Shown here piece by piece: positions 7,349-14,371 of a DNA stretch of 15,645 bases. Source of the stretch: Sulfurimonas sp. (GTDB lineage: Bacteria > Campylobacterota > Campylobacteria > Campylobacterales > Sulfurimonadaceae); assembly GCA_030673275.1 (NCBI GenBank), contig DAOVJL010000005.1, positions 1 through 15,645 on the forward strand, read 5' to 3'. The translations under genes and the position numbers were made by a program. Position 1 is the first letter of the stretch, and the number at the start of each line of letters is the position of its first letter. The notes beneath the pieces are model-generated. The model made no database searches. It saw nothing but the letters and a program-made list of their open reading frames with translations, and was not told where the DNA came from.

Positions 7349-8422
7349 TTAGTTTCTATCTTTTGAATTTAAATCAGAGTAAGCAACTTCAACTCTTGCA
7401 ATAAGAGTTTTTTGAGCATCTCTAAGCCATTTTCTAGGGTCATAATATTTTTTATTTGGTTTATCATCACCATCTGGATTACCGATTTGTCCTTGAAGGT
7501 AATCTCTGTTCTTCTCGTAGTAATCTTTTACCCCTATCCAAGTTGCCCACTGAGTATCTGTATCAATATTCATCTTTATAACACCATAACTTATAGCTTC
7601 TTCTATCTCACTAGGTTCTGAGCCAGATCCGCCATGAAAAACAAAGTTTACCGGTTTAGGAAGAGTTTTAAATTTTTCTTCTATATACTTTTGAGAGTTA
7701 TCTAAAATCTTAGGAGTTAAAGACACATTTCCCGGTTTATAAACACCATGAACATTACCAAACGATGCGGCAATAGTAAAATGCGAAGAAACTGACATCA
7801 ATTCCTCATAAGCGAAAGCCACATCTTCGGGTTGAGTATACAGTAGTGAGTTATCGATGTTAGAGTTATCTACACCATCCTCTTCTCCACCTGTACAACC
7901 TAATTCTATCTCTATACCCATACCAATTGCATTCATTCTTTTAAAATAGGATTTACAAGTTGAGATGTTTTCCAGTAAAGACTCTTCTGAGAGGTCTAGC
8001 ATGTGAGAAGAGTAAAGAGCACGACCGGTATGTTTAAAGTGTCTCTCTCCTGCATCTATAAGTGCATCTATCCAAGGAAGTAATTTTTTAGCCGCATGAT
8101 CAGTATGAAGAATCACGGCAACACCATAAGCTTCAGCCATCATATGGACATGCTTAGCGCCTGAGATTGCACCGACAATGGCTGCTTTCTCATTTTCATT
8201 ACTTAAACCTTTTCCGGCATAGTACGCGGCTCCACCATTGCTAAACTGAATTATTACAGGAGAGTTTACCTTCGCAGCAGCCTCAAGTATAGCATTTACA
8301 GAATCAGTACCTACAACATTAATTGCAGGAATAGCAAACTCGTTCTCTTTTGCATAGTCATAAACTTTTTGAACATCTTCACCAAATAGTACACCCGGTT
8401 TTACAATATCTAAAATACCCAT
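7349..8422 (-). CDS. fbaA: Class II fructose-bisphosphate aldolase
   Basis: A 357-residue zinc-dependent aldolase of the E. coli FbaA subtype, cytoplasmic, interconverting fructose 1,6-bisphosphate with glyceraldehyde 3-phosphate and dihydroxyacetone phosphate. HTDH at 106-109 gives the catalytic aspartate D108 and zinc ligand H109. IEIELGCTGGEEDGVDN carries E173. GNVHGVYKPGN carries H225, and VFHGGSGS carries H263; all are offset by one from the E. coli numbering. NIDTDTQWA (285-293) is the phosphate-binding signature. In an autotrophic campylobacterote this enzyme would mainly run toward gluconeogenesis, which is inference. A weak AAAAGAG ribosome binding site precedes the ATG. It is a single-gene unit, convergent with the small membrane protein. 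Confidence 0.96.
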   Translation of the reverse strand: MGILDIVKPGVLFGEDVQKVYDYAKENEFAIPAINVVGTDSVNAILEAAAKVNSPVIIQFSNGGAAYYAGKGLSNENEKAAIVGAISGAKHVHMMAEAYGVAVILHTDHAAKKLLPWIDALIDAGERHFKHTGRALYSSHMLDLSEESLLENISTCKSYFKRMNAIGMGIEIELGCTGGEEDGVDNSNIDNSLLYTQPEDVAFAYEELMSVSSHFTIAASFGNVHGVYKPGNVSLTPKILDNSQKYIEEKFKTLPKPVNFVFHGGSGSEPSEIEEAISYGVIKMNIDTDTQWATWIGVKDYYEKNRDYLQGQIGNPDGDDKPNKKYYDPRKWLRDAQKTLIARVEVAYSDLNSKDRN

Positions 8423-8456
8423 ATTTCAACTCTTTTTTGTAAGATAAATTTGTCTA

Positions 8457-8462
8457 ATTATA
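8457..8462 (-). promoter_or_regulatory. TATAAT -10 box for the aldolase gene
   Basis: Read leftward this is a perfect TATAAT. The expected start near 8449 gives a leader of about 27 nt containing the AAAAGAG ribosome binding site. It is the only strong box between the aldolase and the divergent coiled-coil gene on this strand. Confidence 0.5.
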
Positions 8463-8504
8463 TTACAGGCTTCATTTAAACTAACTTTCATAATTACTTT
8501 ATTA

Positions 8505-8513
8505 TGCTAAAAT
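8505..8513 (+). promoter_or_regulatory. Extended -10 (TGcTAAAAT) for the coiled-coil/FapA operon
   Basis: TG-C-TAAAAT forms an extended -10 element. It overlaps an in-frame ATG at 8504, which is therefore unlikely to be the translation start of the following gene. The same TGnTAAAAT arrangement appears ahead of the thioredoxin-fold gene at 14912-14920. Confidence 0.45.
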
Positions 8514-8539
8514 ATATAAAAAATTATTGGGAATTCAAA

Positions 8540-9214
8540 ATGAGATTAACTATTGATGAATATTGTAAACATTTTAAAATGTCTAAAGAGATGATTAACT
8601 CAAAACTTAGAGCAAAAAAACTAAATTATATTATTGAAAGCGGTATTACATATATAATAGTTACAAGAAGCTCACTAGATAAAGACAAAAGAAGCGAAAT
8701 TCATCAAGAACAAAAAGCTACTACCATACAACCGACTAAAGCACTTAAGCCAAGAACGACTGTTGCAACAGTTTTGGCACTATATCAAAAAGAGAATAGT
8801 GCTCTTAAAGATAAAATAATTCAACTAGAAGCTAAAATTGACAAACTAATAGATGACAAAGAGCAGATGCTTCGTGATGAAAGAGATAAAATTGAACAAG
8901 TTTATAGTTCAAAAGATGAACAATTAAAAAATATTTTAGAACTTGTTAATACTAAGATGAGACTAGAAAGAGAACAGACAACTCTGCACGAGATAGAAAG
9001 TTTTCACCCAAATAAAGAAGCAGAAATAACATACGATTCAAGCTTAATAGAGCTAAGAGAGTATCTAAAATCATTAGGCATAAAATCTTCTCAAAGAAAA
9101 ATTATAAAAAAACGATTTTTGGATGTATACGACAGTGATGCGAGAATAACACAAAAAGATGGAAAACTATATTTAAACTTTTCAAAATACGATTATAGTG
9201 ATCTACTTGCTTAG
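8540..9214 (+). CDS. Coiled-coil protein with HTH-like N-terminus, upstream of fapA
   Basis: A 224-residue protein from the ATG at 8540, preceded by a weak GGGAA. Residues 1-45 (LTIDEYCKHFKMSKEMINSK) look like a small helix-turn-helix or excisionase-like fold with a following beta hairpin (LNYIIESGITYIIVT). Residues about 50-75 are a basic, proline-containing linker. Residues 76-150 form a charged heptad-patterned coiled coil. The last 55 residues (SLIELREYLKSLGIKSSQRKIIKKRF) are a second compact domain of unknown type. No signal peptide or membrane segment. The downstream FapA-family gene overlaps its end by 17 bases, so the two products are likely made together and may act together. I do not recognise the family; a DNA-binding or cell-pole scaffold role is speculation. 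Confidence 0.75.
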   Translation: MRLTIDEYCKHFKMSKEMINSKLRAKKLNYIIESGITYIIVTRSSLDKDKRSEIHQEQKATTIQPTKALKPRTTVATVLALYQKENSALKDKIIQLEAKIDKLIDDKEQMLRDERDKIEQVYSSKDEQLKNILELVNTKMRLEREQTTLHEIESFHPNKEAEITYDSSLIELREYLKSLGIKSSQRKIIKKRFLDVYDSDARITQKDGKLYLNFSKYDYSDLLA

Positions 9215-10871
9215 TAAAAAAGTCAAAACAAAAAATATCAGCGCTGCTATTAGCAAACTTGCTGCTGAGAATGAAATCTCAGAGTCAGGTCTGCACTTTG
9301 ATTTAAACGGTGTTGAGACATATATAAAAACAGCAGCTAAAGATGAGTTTAATCTTTATATAGATGATCCATTAAATTATTACAATGATTTTGATAAAAC
9401 TATTGATGAACAAGTAGAATTTAAACAGCTATATTCTATAACTATAAAAGATGATTCCAGATCTATCATCAAATTAAAGTATGACATAAATTATTCAGAT
9501 AACAATATACACCCTTACATTATATTACACCCTGATTCAAGAATTCCATATAAAAAGTATAAACCTAAAGATATATATTTACTTCTATTAAAAGAGCTAA
9601 ACAATATAAAAGCCAAAAACAAATTTTTAATAAAAGTTTTTGATAATAAAATGAAAGAAAAACTAAAAGTTTTTATAAAACATCTGTATAAAGGTAATTT
9701 TACTAAAAAAGTCAAACTTCCTCTTTTTACCGGTATTGATCCAGAAGTCAGAAGAAATAGCGAACTTATTATGAAATTTTTAAGAAAAGCAACAAATCAT
9801 CAGATTATAGAAGTTGACTCAGGAGAAGTGTTAATTGAGTTTATAAAACCTATTTTTGGTAAAAATGGTTTAAATGCTTTTGGTGAAATAGTTGATAATA
9901 CCAACAAAAACAACAAAGATGACCTACAGTGTTATATAGATAATGATAGTATTGAGACTATTGAAAATGATGATAAAAAGATTTATAAGAGTAAGCAAAA
10001 AGGCTATGTGCATTTTGATGAAAAAGATTTTTATGTAGACAATAAAATAGAGATGCAGCGTCTTTCTCGTGTTCAGGATTCTTTAACAAAAGAGGAAGAC
10101 AATAAAATAGAAGTTATTATTTCTCAAAATGATACTTCACTAGACAGCCTAGGAGAAGGTGTTGATCTCACATCAGAAACTATTCATATAACAGGACATA
10201 TTGGTGCCAAGTCAACTCTAAAAGCTGTTAATCTAAAAATAGACGGAGCTACACACCAAGACTCTCTCCAAGAAGCAAAATTTGCTGAAATAAACAGGCA
10301 TAAAGGTAAACTAAGATGTGCTAGTGCGAAAATAAAGCTTTTAGAGGGTGGTGAGGTTCACGCAACTGATGTAGAAATCGAATCCTCACTAGGTGGTAGT
10401 GTATATGCAGAAAATGTAACTATTGGGCTTGTAAAACATCATCTAAAAGTTTATGCATCAAACTCAATAACTATTAAAAGAGTTATGGGAGAAGATAATC
10501 TTTTCAAAATTAATTATAAAGATATTCCTACCTTAAATAGCAGATATAATTTTGTAACTAAAGAGATAAACGACTTAAAATATAGAGTAGAGGGTGCCTT
10601 GAAACATTCACCAGATCAAGTTCCAGTTCTTAAAGAGCAGATAAACAATTTAAAATCTCAACAAAATAAGATTATAAATGCTGTCAAGAGTGCAAAAATT
10701 ACAATTAATGAACCATTAAGAGGTCTCAACACAATTGCATTTACAATAGATGACGAACATGAGCTAATATTTAAAACTGATGCCACGTCATATGAACCAT
10801 TTTATCTAATAGAGTCTGGCGATACAATCACTCTTCATCCAACAGATAAAAAAATCTTCTTAGAATCATAA
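9198..10871 (+). CDS. FapA-family (DUF342) protein
   Basis: A 557-residue protein. The GTG at 9198 overlaps the upstream gene by 17 bases; no ribosome binding site is evident, so coupling is likely. An alternative TTG at 9207 would remove three residues. After a divergent N-terminal domain (1-170) comes the family core. It has KLPLFTGIDP (173-182), then IKPIFGKNGLNAFGEIV (216-232), which corresponds to the PxxGxxGxxxxG motif of FapA proteins, and KGYVHFDEKDFYV. Residues 320-430 are a repetitive beta-helix-like stretch with short hydrophobic strands (IHITGHIGA, GGEVHATDVEI, GGSVYAENVTI). Residues 450-500 form a coiled coil, followed by a final beta domain. In Vibrio, FapA influences polar flagellar assembly and chemosensory signalling; the role in this organism is inferred only from family. 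Confidence 0.85.
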   Translation: MIYLLSKKVKTKNISAAISKLAAENEISESGLHFDLNGVETYIKTAAKDEFNLYIDDPLNYYNDFDKTIDEQVEFKQLYSITIKDDSRSIIKLKYDINYSDNNIHPYIILHPDSRIPYKKYKPKDIYLLLLKELNNIKAKNKFLIKVFDNKMKEKLKVFIKHLYKGNFTKKVKLPLFTGIDPEVRRNSELIMKFLRKATNHQIIEVDSGEVLIEFIKPIFGKNGLNAFGEIVDNTNKNNKDDLQCYIDNDSIETIENDDKKIYKSKQKGYVHFDEKDFYVDNKIEMQRLSRVQDSLTKEEDNKIEVIISQNDTSLDSLGEGVDLTSETIHITGHIGAKSTLKAVNLKIDGATHQDSLQEAKFAEINRHKGKLRCASAKIKLLEGGEVHATDVEIESSLGGSVYAENVTIGLVKHHLKVYASNSITIKRVMGEDNLFKINYKDIPTLNSRYNFVTKEINDLKYRVEGALKHSPDQVPVLKEQINNLKSQQNKIINAVKSAKITINEPLRGLNTIAFTIDDEHELIFKTDATSYEPFYLIESGDTITLHPTDKKIFLES

Positions 10872-11072
10872 TACCAAAACAAAACCTTCAATAATTTTAT
10901 CATAGAAATATTTAGCATTTTTATGAAAATAAAACACGGTATTCCGTATATTTATATCTATATTACTCCTATCATATATAATTTATAGTATTAAATATAA
11001 GATAAATAGTATATATAAATATATTTATCGCATTTTTATATATTTATAATGTATGTTTAAGTATTTAATCCG
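10872..11072. other. AT-rich intergenic gap upstream of the HTH gene
   Basis: About 200 bases with hardly any G or C. No open frame or strong terminator is visible after the FapA-family gene; a 4-bp stem ACGG/CCGT at 10936-10947 is weak. A perfect 11-bp inverted repeat of only A and T (11014-11024 and 11038-11048, 13-base spacer) lies 25-60 bases upstream of the next -10 box. It may be an operator, an UP-like or bent-DNA element, or simply chance in this composition. Confidence 0.35.
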
Positions 11073-11078
11073 TATAAT
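11073..11078 (+). promoter_or_regulatory. TATAAT -10 box of the HTH gene, likely leaderless start
   Basis: A perfect TATAAT is followed by TCTTCT and then the ATG at 11085. The six-base spacing places the transcription start at or beside the start codon. There is no Shine-Dalgarno sequence. The arrangement closely copies that of nth (TATAAT, pyrimidine-rich spacer, ATG). Confidence 0.55.
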
Positions 11079-11084
11079 TCTTCT

Positions 11085-11324
11085 ATGCAAATTAATGATC
11101 TGTTTAATATTCTTCATAACTCTTTAGAGTCTCAAAATAATGGAAAAAAAATATCTCTTAAAGATATGGCTGTTTCACTAGGGATTTCTATGCGTACATA
11201 TCAGGACTGGAAACTGGGGCGTGCTAAACCACAGGCTGCTTCAACCGTCATGAAAATGTTAGGGCAATTAGAAGATGATGAAATCATTAGAGCTGTAAGA
11301 AAAATCAATAACCTTAAGGATTAA
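11085..11324 (+). CDS. Small XRE-like helix-turn-helix protein
   Basis: A 79-residue protein that is little more than one DNA-binding domain. Residues 24-46 (SLKDMAVSLGISMRTYQDWK) show the classic helix-turn-helix pattern of phage repressor/XRE proteins: Ala in the first helix, Gly in the turn, and a recognition helix ending in W-KxGRAKP. A short C-terminal helix (LEDDEIIRAVRKIN) may be for dimer formation. It is probably translated from a leaderless mRNA. The next gene begins four bases after its stop, with its ribosome binding site AAGGA inside the last codons, so the two form an operon. The AT-only inverted repeat upstream could be its own operator; this is inference. Confidence 0.8.
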   Translation: MQINDLFNILHNSLESQNNGKKISLKDMAVSLGISMRTYQDWKLGRAKPQAASTVMKMLGQLEDDEIIRAVRKINNLKD

Positions 11325-11328
11325 GTTG

Positions 11329-11562
11329 ATGAGTGCACTAACAAATAGAGAAAGAGATGGTTTAGAAGATGTATTCTTATCCATACATTCTAACGATAAT
11401 AAATACAAAAAGTTTAAGGATTTATCGTCTTTAATTATTGCCAGCGAAATTAGTGGTGTTCTCTCAAAACTACTAAAACGTGCAAAATTCGGACTAAAAA
11501 AGAGTAAAACATCGAAAATTTTATCATATTTTGATAAAAAGAAGAAATCTTTAAGCAAATAA
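11329..11562 (+). CDS. Small basic protein cotranscribed with the HTH gene
   Basis: A 77-residue protein from the ATG at 11329; AAGGA at 11316-11320 lies eight bases ahead, better placed than for the TTG at 11326. The N-terminal 30 residues are mixed (ALTNRERDGLEDVFLSIHS). Residues about 32-50 (LSSLIIASEISGVLSKLLKR) are an amphipathic helix. The C-terminal third is strongly lysine-rich (KFGLKKSKTSKILSYFDKKK), suggesting contact with nucleic acid or membrane lipid. No known family is recognised. The four-base gap behind a lone HTH protein is the layout of small regulatory or toxin-antitoxin-like pairs, but nothing in the sequence proves that role. Confidence 0.7.
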   Translation: MSALTNRERDGLEDVFLSIHSNDNKYKKFKDLSSLIIASEISGVLSKLLKRAKFGLKKSKTSKILSYFDKKKKSLSK

Positions 11563-11610
11563 ACTATAAAGTGTCTATAGCTGAATTACTTGAGTGTAAA
11601 AATTTATTTT

Positions 11611-11616
11611 TATATT
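11611..11616 (+). promoter_or_regulatory. Candidate -10 box of the HU gene
   Basis: TATATT preceded by a T-run lies in the 97-base gap between the small basic protein and HU. A start near 11623 would give a leader of about 35 nt containing the AAGGG ribosome binding site at 11648-11652. Alternatives in this AT-rich stretch cannot be excluded. Confidence 0.35.
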
Positions 11617-11659
11617 TTAGGTAGTTTCGGAAAATCTTTATGAATTCAAGGGTAGATTT

Positions 11660-11944
11660 ATGAATAAAGCTCAATTCGTTGAACTAGTGCAAGCAAGTGG
11701 TAATTACAAAACTAAGGTTGAAGCTGAAGCAGCTATCAAAGCATTTACAGAAGCTGTAACATCAGCTCTAGTAAAAAAAGACGACGTATCTTTAGTAGGT
11801 TTTGGTGGTTTTTCTGCTACACTTCAAAAAGGTAAAAGTGGTAAAGTTCCAGGTACTAACAAAACTTATACTACTCAGGACAAGATGGTTCCTAAATTTA
11901 AAGCTGGTAAAGGTCTTAAAGACCGCGTTGCAGCTGGTAAATAA
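11660..11944 (+). CDS. HU-type nucleoid DNA-binding protein
   Basis: A 94-residue histone-like protein. Helices 1 and 2 (MNKAQFVELVQAS... and EAEAAIKAFTEAVTSALVKK) are followed by the conserved VSLVGFGGFSA turn. The DNA-clasping arm is KGKSGKVPGTNKTYTTQDKM, and MVPKFKAGKGLKDRV closes the fold. The arm tip VPGTNK replaces the usual NPQTGK: the intercalating proline and the threonine stay, but the neighbouring Arg-Asn becomes Lys-Val. HU dimers bend and compact DNA throughout the nucleoid. AAGGG at 11648-11652 is the ribosome binding site. Codon use here (many GGT, GCT, GTA, AAA) is less extreme than in neighbouring genes, as expected for a highly expressed protein. Monocistronic, with a hairpin behind it. 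Confidence 0.93.
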   Translation: MNKAQFVELVQASGNYKTKVEAEAAIKAFTEAVTSALVKKDDVSLVGFGGFSATLQKGKSGKVPGTNKTYTTQDKMVPKFKAGKGLKDRVAAGK

Positions 11945-11953
11945 AACCTTCTC

Positions 11954-11978
11954 TTTGTCGCAATTCTTTTGCGGCAAA
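11954..11978 (+). terminator. Hairpin terminator after the HU gene
   Basis: TTTGTCGCAA at 11954-11963 pairs with TTGCGGCAAA at 11969-11978 (ten pairs, one G-U, five-base loop) just ten bases after the HU stop. The following TTCTCTT is pyrimidine-rich but not a clean T-run, so termination may be partial or hairpin-driven mRNA protection. Confidence 0.6.
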
Positions 11979-12074
11979 TTCTCTTAAAAACAAATTTTTC
12001 TTCTCTCTTTAATAATCTAAAATATTCTATATATCAAAATCCATAAAACAGTTCTAAATTATAGTAAAAACAGA

Positions 12075-12080
12075 TACAAT
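12075..12080 (+). promoter_or_regulatory. Candidate -10 box of the cyclophilin gene
   Basis: TACAAT lies 27 bases before the ATG at 12108. The predicted start near 12087 leaves about 21 nt of leader carrying GGAG at 12099-12102. TACTAT at 12091-12096 is too close to the ribosome binding site to be preferred. Confidence 0.35.
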
Positions 12081-12107
12081 ACTACTATCATACTATACGG
12101 AGAAAAA

Positions 12108-12650
12108 ATGAAAAAAATTCTATTAACACTGCTACTCTTGATTTGGGTAAACCTTAACGCTGGGGATAAGAATCCACATGTAATACTTGAAACAACTCAG
12201 GGAACTATCGAATTAGAGCTGTATCCAGACATTGCACCATTGGCTGTTGAGAACTTTACTACCCATATTAAGAAAGGTTACTATAACGGTGTTGCTTTTC
12301 ATAGGATTATAAAGGGCTTTATGATTCAAGGTGGAGATCCTACTGAAACTGGACGTGGTGGAGAGAGTATTTGGGGCAAAGCTTTTAAAGATGAATATAA
12401 AAATAAAACATTTAACAAAGTAGGAATTCTAGCAATGGCAAATGCCGGTCCATCTACAAATAGAAGTCAATTTTTTATTACAACTGCTAAAACTCCCTGG
12501 TTAAATGGTAAACATACTATATTTGGTGAAGTTGTATCTTCAACAATGGGTAGTGTGAAAAAACTGGACAATGTAGCTACATCTGGCAGAAGGGGTGGAG
12601 ACAGACCCCTTGAACGCCAAGAGATTATCAAAGCATATATTAAAAAATAA
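12108..12650 (+). CDS. Secreted cyclophilin-type peptidyl-prolyl isomerase
   Basis: A 180-residue protein with GGAG six bases upstream of the ATG. Residues 1-18 are a signal peptide (KK, leucine-rich core, LNA|G), so it should act in the periplasm. The cyclophilin domain follows from about 23. Active-site residues are visible: FHR at 64-66, FMIQGGD at 71-77, SQFF at 120-123, W131-L132 and H136. It accelerates cis-trans isomerisation of proline bonds in exported proteins. The window also encodes a parvulin-type periplasmic isomerase at 1403-2224, so this cell deploys both folds. A promoter for the phosphate transporter begins right after its stop, suggesting it is its own transcription unit. 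Confidence 0.94.
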   Translation: MKKILLTLLLLIWVNLNAGDKNPHVILETTQGTIELELYPDIAPLAVENFTTHIKKGYYNGVAFHRIIKGFMIQGGDPTETGRGGESIWGKAFKDEYKNKTFNKVGILAMANAGPSTNRSQFFITTAKTPWLNGKHTIFGEVVSSTMGSVKKLDNVATSGRRGGDRPLERQEIIKAYIKK

Positions 12651-12661
12651 GCTTAAAAAGC

Positions 12662-12667
12662 TATAAT
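12662..12667 (+). promoter_or_regulatory. TATAAT -10 box of the phosphate transporter gene
   Basis: A perfect TATAAT stands between the cyclophilin stop and the transporter ATG. Transcription from about 12674 gives a 20-nt leader with AGAGGG at 12681-12686. A small AGCTT/AAGCT stem (12650-12662) just upstream may mark the end of the cyclophilin message. Confidence 0.5.
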
Positions 12668-12693
12668 TCTGAAAATATCAAGAGGGTTGATTT

Positions 12694-14340
12694 ATGGAAA
12701 TACAAACTATGAGAAAACTTGAAAAAGAAGCTCTTAAAAAAAGTGGTACTGATTTTGCGAGATTAGGTTTTGCACTATTTTTTATGATAGGTGTTTTAAC
12801 GTGGAGTTTTTTAAGCAATGGTGGTATCTCAAACAATATGTTCTTAGCTGTAGCTGCGCTAATTGGTGCATATATGGCTATGAACATTGGTGCAAATGAT
12901 GTAGCAAACAATGTAGGTCCTGCTGTTGGCTCCAAAGCCTTAACTATGACTACTGCTATTATAATAGCTGCTGTTTTTGAAGCGGCTGGTGCCATTATTG
13001 CCGGTGGTGAAGTTGTAAAAACAATTAAAAAAGGTATTATTGACATCTCTGCGTTTGGCGGTAATGCCGACCCATTTATTTGGGCTATGATGGCTGCTCT
13101 TTTGGCTGCTGCATTATGGTTAAACTTCGCGACTATGATGAAAGCCCCTGTTTCTACTACTCACTCTATTGTTGGTGGTGTTATGGGTGCCGGTATCGCA
13201 GCAGCTGGCTTTGATATTGTTGATTGGGGCACTATGGGCAAGATTGCTGCTTCTTGGATCATATCGCCAGTTCTTGGTGGTGTTATTGCGGCTGCTTTTC
13301 TTTATGCTATTAAAAAGAGTATTGTTTTTAAAGATGATAAAGTAAAAGCTGCCAAAACCTATGTTCCTATTTTTGTAGCAATTATGTCAATGGCATTTGT
13401 TACGTATTTAACACTAAAAGGTCTTAAAAAAATCTGGCCGCAAATTGTTGATATTCTTAACATGCTACCTCTTATTTCAATTGAGATGACAAAAAAACCA
13501 ACTCTTACCACAGCTCTTATGCTTGGACTAATTGCTGCGGTATTAGTTTACATATTTGTAAAAAAGAAAATATCATCAAACACTACTACACTTGAAAACT
13601 CTAGAGGATCTGTTAATAGTATGTTTACAATACCACTTATATTTGCTGCAGCACTACTTAGTTTTGCTCATGGTGCGAATGATGTGGCGAATGCTATTGG
13701 GCCATTGGCAGCTATCAATGATGCTGTAGTAAGTGGAGGAATATCATCTAAAGCTGATATTCCATTATGGGTTATGGGTGTTGGTGCTTTAGGTATTGCT
13801 CTTGGACTTGCTCTTTATGGTCCTAAGCTTATCAAAACAGTTGGTAGTGAAATAACTGATCTTGACCAGATTAGAGCATTCTCAATTGCTATGGCAGCTT
13901 CTATAACTGTTATTATCGCTTCACAACTTGGTCTTCCTGTAAGCTCAACTCATATTGCTATAGGTGGTGTATTTGGTGTTGGCTTCTTAAGAGAGTGGTT
14001 ACATATACAAGATGATAAGAACACTATTGAAGAAGATAAACTTATTATCCAAGATGAGAGAGAAAACAAAAATGCTTATATCGCTGAACTTAAAACACTA
14101 GAAGGTAAAAATGAAAAAGTGCAAGAAGATTACTCTAGAATTGTAGAGCTGTATAAACTTATAGCTAATGAGAGAAAAATAATAAAATTAACAAAAAAAG
14201 AGATTAAAAAAGCTAAGAAAGTTCAATATGTAAAAAGAGATGCTATTAAGAAAATTGTCGCTGCATGGATTATTACAGTGCCGGCAGCAGCAACTCTTGC
14301 CGGTATACTATTCTTTACAATAAGAGGTATTATGATTTAA
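12694..14340 (+). CDS. PiT-family inorganic phosphate transporter
   Basis: A 548-residue inner-membrane protein of the PiT (PHO4) family, which imports phosphate, usually as a metal-phosphate complex, with a cation. The two inverted halves each carry the family signature: GANDVANNVGP at 66-76 and HGANDVANAIGP at 326-337. Each is followed by a ST-TH re-entrant motif (VSTTHSIVGG 153-162, VSSTHIAIGG 416-425). About ten to twelve membrane spans are visible. Odd points are a basic amphipathic N-terminus of about 20 residues and a hydrophilic coiled-coil stretch of about 85 residues (435-518) before the last membrane helix, richer in Glu and Lys than usual. No PhoU-like PiT accessory gene is adjacent. 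AGAGGG at 12681-12686 supports the start. Confidence 0.94.
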   Translation: MEIQTMRKLEKEALKKSGTDFARLGFALFFMIGVLTWSFLSNGGISNNMFLAVAALIGAYMAMNIGANDVANNVGPAVGSKALTMTTAIIIAAVFEAAGAIIAGGEVVKTIKKGIIDISAFGGNADPFIWAMMAALLAAALWLNFATMMKAPVSTTHSIVGGVMGAGIAAAGFDIVDWGTMGKIAASWIISPVLGGVIAAAFLYAIKKSIVFKDDKVKAAKTYVPIFVAIMSMAFVTYLTLKGLKKIWPQIVDILNMLPLISIEMTKKPTLTTALMLGLIAAVLVYIFVKKKISSNTTTLENSRGSVNSMFTIPLIFAAALLSFAHGANDVANAIGPLAAINDAVVSGGISSKADIPLWVMGVGALGIALGLALYGPKLIKTVGSEITDLDQIRAFSIAMAASITVIIASQLGLPVSSTHIAIGGVFGVGFLREWLHIQDDKNTIEEDKLIIQDERENKNAYIAELKTLEGKNEKVQEDYSRIVELYKLIANERKIIKLTKKEIKKAKKVQYVKRDAIKKIVAAWIITVPAAATLAGILFFTIRGIMI

Positions 14341-14345
14341 TCAGA

Positions 14346-14371
14346 TGGTCATCCTGTATTAAGGATGACTA
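14346..14371. terminator. Bidirectional hairpin between transporter and NosL genes
   Basis: GTCATCCT at 14348-14355 pairs perfectly with AGGATGAC at 14362-14369 (loop GTATTA), extended by G-U and T-A pairs to about ten. It fills the 31-base gap between the two convergent genes and almost touches the NosL stop. No long T-run follows directly, although a T-run occurs ten or so bases later inside the NosL gene. Confidence 0.65.

Noticed and set aside
8504-8539. Upstream in-frame ATG of the coiled-coil gene
   Set aside because: It overlaps the extended -10 element TGcTAAAAT and the extra residues have no ribosome binding site; the ATG at 8540 fits better.
10960-11060. Possible replication-origin-like AT-rich unwinding region
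   Set aside because: No DnaA-box cluster is visible and no dnaA or origin-linked genes are nearby; an AT-rich promoter region explains it.
11792-11987. Frames on both strands overlapping the HU gene
   Set aside because: The HU frame is certain from its motifs; the others have no start signals or domains.
12678-13046. Open frame on the - strand at the start of the phosphate transporter gene
   Set aside because: It is antisense to the signature GANDVANN region; repeated alanine/valine codons on the sense strand create the frame.
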